NCBI GenBank assembly: GCA_016808115.1
Contig: JAEQBH010004541.1
Location: 166,541 to 230,540 of the forward strand
Direction: 5' to 3'
DNA: 64,000 bases
DNA from: Tetrastigma voinierianum
Lineage: Eukaryota > Streptophyta > Magnoliopsida > Vitales > Vitaceae
Shown: positions 61,313 to 64,000 of the stretch, piece by piece
Layout: every line of letters starts with the position of its first letter
How positions within the stretch are numbered: the stretch's first letter is position 1
Made by a program: the position numbers and the translations under genes
The notes under the pieces: generated by a model
What the model was told of the DNA's origin: nothing
Seen by the model: only the letters and a program-made list of their open reading frames with translations
Database searches by the model: none

Positions 61313-61326
61313 TAAGGGGGGGAGAA
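61313..61326 (+). other. Polypurine tract of the Tekay/Del-like element
   Basis: TAAGGGGGGGAGAA follows the ATTTCGGGGACGAAATTCT stretch that usually precedes the PPT in plant chromoviruses, and it abuts the LTR. Confidence 0.85.
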
Positions 61327-63166
61327 TGTAAAACCCGAGAAAAATTCAATTTTACGAAAAAGAGTGCGTAATTTTGATTGGCAGAAATTCTCTAGATCTC
61401 GGATGAAGAAGCGGTTGTGTAGATTAAATTCGTCTCGCGAAATCTAGTGACCTAGAAAAGTTTCGTCGAATTCTGAGACAGTTAGAATATTTTATGAATT
61501 TCTGGGTGATAAACTGTCAATGACTTTAGGGACGAGATTTTTACGAAAATCTCGGAAGTCGAAAAAATAGGCGTGAGTTAAAGTTCATTTAAAGAATTGA
61601 GCGAAAAGAAATAAAATTTTGGAATGACGGACTCGAATGAGACAATATAAACTATGTATTCAAATAATAATAATAATAATAATAAAATGAAAAAAAAAAA
61701 AGTATAAAGGAGAGGAGCGTCTCGGACGGAGGGAGAGAGCGGTAAAGAGGGAGAATATTTTTTTTATTTTTTCTCTCTTAGGTTCTTTTTCAGATCTACG
61801 AAAATCGGACCATCGGATTTCGTCGGGGCTGAAGGCAAAATTGATCTACGTGATGAGAGCTACGCGTGGACACCAAAAAGTTGGAGTTTTGACAAACTCT
61901 GTGAGGTAGGAGTTTTATCCTACTTGTTTTACTCTTGATTTAAGAGTTTTGTAAATGCTTGTGTTGGTTTGAAGAAGGGCCTTGAGGGCGTTTGATCGAT
62001 CAAAATCTTGGAGACGAAGTGTGGAAATTTTGGATAATTTTGGAGCCCATTTAGACGGGTCGGCTGTGTAGGGAGCTATTTGGGGTGTTGTATCATGAAT
62101 TTATATAATAATAAATTGTGTTTGGTGTATAGGCCATTGGAATAAAATTGTGATTTGCTTTCAATTATATGGAATATAATTGTGTGTATAGGCCGTTAGC
62201 AGTGCCATGGAATATAATTGTGAGTATAGGCCATTGGAGATGAAATTGTGAATTCTTTCGAGTGAAAATTAATTTACAGGTGTTGTTTGATCCATATTGT
62301 TGAATTACATGTGGTGTGAATTGCAAATTTGGGAAACATTGCATAGTGTAATATATTGGTATATATATTGTATAAATGGTTTTGAAATGGCATAATGCAT
62401 TTTCATAATACCTTTGGGTAACCTAGAGATTAGGTGTTTAGTGCATGACATGAATTTTAAAAGCGAACATGGTTGCGAAAGGAATTTCACGGGATGATTT
62501 CAGGAGAATTGAGTTGGGAGATGGGCAACGGATCATTTCGGATGGATATGGCGTTTCGGAAAAGCTCACCAACCAATTAAGCCTCGGAGGGGTAGTCATA
62601 TTTTCTGAACACTTCGGTGAGTATATTTTCTTAAAACGACAAGTTTTGTTTTGAAAATGATTATTTTCTCATACATGGCTTAGGCAAGTGTGAGTGAGTC
62701 GGTGAAGACTCGAGAGATGGGAATGGACATTTAGACATTAAAGTAGGATCACGTATTTACTTGAGTGTATGTTTAAATTGGAGCATTGCATATGCACTTA
62801 GGTGGAGAGTAACCAACTGGGGTGAGTTCCCTCTTGAGCGATAAGCTCCTGCAATCGAGGAACATTTTTTTCGAGTACGAGGGCGCTCGAGAAAATGACT
62901 CTTCTTAGAGGCCGATTTTGAAAGAAAGCCAAGTTTGTGGCTTTGATGTTTTAGACAATATGTATTAAATTGTAGATTTTAATATGTATTTGTATTAGAG
63001 TAATGTATAACTCTTTGACTATTGGAGATGGTGGTTGAATATTTTTGATGAGTATTGATCGGGGGCCCAGTGGCCACACTTTCCCGGTGTGCGTCTCGTG
63101 ATACGAGATGTATAGATTTTCCACGAGGTTGGCGGGTGATCAGCGGACCCGAGTTTTGGAGCGTCA
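61327..63166 (+). repeat. Full LTR of the Tekay/Del-like gypsy family
   Basis: TGTAAAACCCGAG to GCGTCA, 1,840 bp, with a PPT on its left and a PBS on its right, so it serves as the 3' LTR of one internal region and the 5' LTR of the next. It matches the solo LTRs at 8,326 and 17,700. It contains an ATAATAATAATAATAATAAA run (61,666-61,684), a TTTTTTATTTTTTCTCTC stretch, the GTGAGGTAGGAGTTTTATCC block also seen in the solo LTRs, and AAAATTGTGA words repeated near 62,100-62,260. Confidence 0.87.
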
Positions 63167-63450
63167 CGGCAGTATCGAGCTTAGGTATCGACTACCGAGG
63201 AGCTTGGTTTGGGTGTCATAAGTTTGCGTCCCGATACCGGCGCTACAACTGGTATCGCGAGCTAAGGTAGCGATTACCTTGGGGCTCGTGGAATTGTAGT
63301 TATAAGTGTAGTCGATCTGGGCTTCCGCGGCTTGGTATCGGAGAACTAAGTATCTGAATGCAGCCCAGGGCTCGGTGGGGTGTAGTTATAAATTGTGATC
63401 ACGATACCGGCGTCACGGCTGGTATCGAGCCTGGGTTTATAAATACCTAG
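63161..63450 (+). repeat. PBS and tandem PBS-like modules (about 84 bp, four units)
   Basis: The PBS GCAGTATCGAGC at 63,169-63,180 is a degraded version of the tRNA-iMet-type TGGTATCAGAGC. Similar words recur at 63,250 (TGGTATCGCGAGC), 63,333 (TGGTATCGGAGAAC) and 63,420 (TGGTATCGAGC), spaced 81, 83 and 87 bp. The first and last are preceded by GCGTCACGG, the LTR end plus the first PBS bases. Between them lie TAGGTATCGATTACC-type and TGTAGTTATAA words, so LTR end, PBS and leader start seem to have been amplified together. Confidence 0.65.
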
Positions 63451-64000
63451 AGCTTAGTGTTGATAAGTTAGGTATACGATTACCTGGACTTGAGGGATTT
63501 GGAATTGAGCCCGGGAGTTATTGAGTGTAAAAACATCACCACTTGGTGTGGCTCGATGTAAGGTTAGGTATGTGATTACCTAGGAAATCACGGGACGAGT
63601 TAGAACCTTGCATGCATGATGTGTTTCGTGTTGTATTCGATTATGTGTTCCATGTTTGTGATTGTGTGATTGTGTGTTACACATTGCATGGAAAGACTTA
63701 TACACGGTATGATGTATATGGGAATGTGATTACTGGTTATTCTTCGGGAAAATTATATGCATGGCATAATGTATATAAGGAAAAAGTGGAATGCTAGGTT
63801 AGGAGCTATAACCTTAGGGGTTCGGAAAATGAAATGAACTGAAAGTGTTGAACTTTATTTAAATAAATAAAGTGGTTGTAAGTAGCACCACTTGGGCGAT
63901 GAAACGGGTTAGTTCATGGTTGTTAAGTCGTAGTAATTAGCGAGTGCATTACTAGTTAGGCGAAATGAGATTAAATAAAGTTTGTTGCCATTTGACATAT
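63451..64000 (+). repeat. Leader of the Tekay/Del-like element, second copy (runs off the window)
   Basis: It repeats 59,867-60,345 at a distance of about 3.63 kb and ends just where gag would begin. The next gag lies beyond the window. Confidence 0.75.

Overview
This window is nuclear DNA from a flowering plant, most likely a eudicot. It is strongly AT-rich and almost entirely repeats: Ty3/gypsy and Ty1/copia LTR retrotransposons, a CACTA DNA transposon, hAT- and Mutator-like MITEs and a TRIM-like fragment. I see no operons, rRNA, tRNA or CRISPR. The only ordinary gene-like locus encodes an IDA/IDL-type (INFLORESCENCE DEFICIENT IN ABSCISSION-like) secreted peptide precursor. It is unusual in carrying several IDA-like motifs in tandem, and it is present three times.

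Layout. The backbone is a direct tandem array of a unit of about 10.7-11.1 kb, seen as U0 (<1-7,000, right part only), U1 (24,457-35,327), U2 (35,328-52,905) and U3 (52,906-about 59,866, left part only). Each full unit reads: a hAT-type MITE; the multi-motif IDL gene; about 2.5 kb of AT-rich sequence; a 1.2-1.4 kb AT-rich module; an internally deleted Ty3/gypsy element (5' LTR about 2 kb, PBS, protease end-RT-RNase H-integrase start, PPT, truncated 3' LTR); and the 3' end of a copia element. The sharing of all these junctions shows that the unit was duplicated as a block.

Two later insertions stretch the array. A CACTA element of about 17.5 kb (7,000-24,456) lies between U0 and U1. It contains two solo LTRs with matching target-site duplications, a TRIM-like fragment and other debris. 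A minus-strand Ty1/copia element of about 6.5 kb (36,724-43,190) sits in the last motif of the U2 IDL gene. A MITE in U0 and U2 but not in U1 and U3, and a short stretch with the opposite distribution, suggest an a-b-a-b order, that is, duplication of a roughly 22 kb dimer.

From about 59,866 to the end lies a different Ty3/gypsy family of chromovirus (Tekay/Del-like) type. Leader, gag, a scrap of protease, PPT, full LTR, PBS and the same leader again follow one another, with nearly all of pol missing. Its LTR family is also the source of the two solo LTRs inside the CACTA element.

Almost every retroelement reading frame is broken by small indels, so the listed ORFs are short fragments. The U1 IDL gene (25,318-25,764) keeps a signal peptide and three motifs in one frame and is the best candidate for a working gene. 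Part of the indel load may come from poor consensus in long repeats, which should be checked before calling copies dead.
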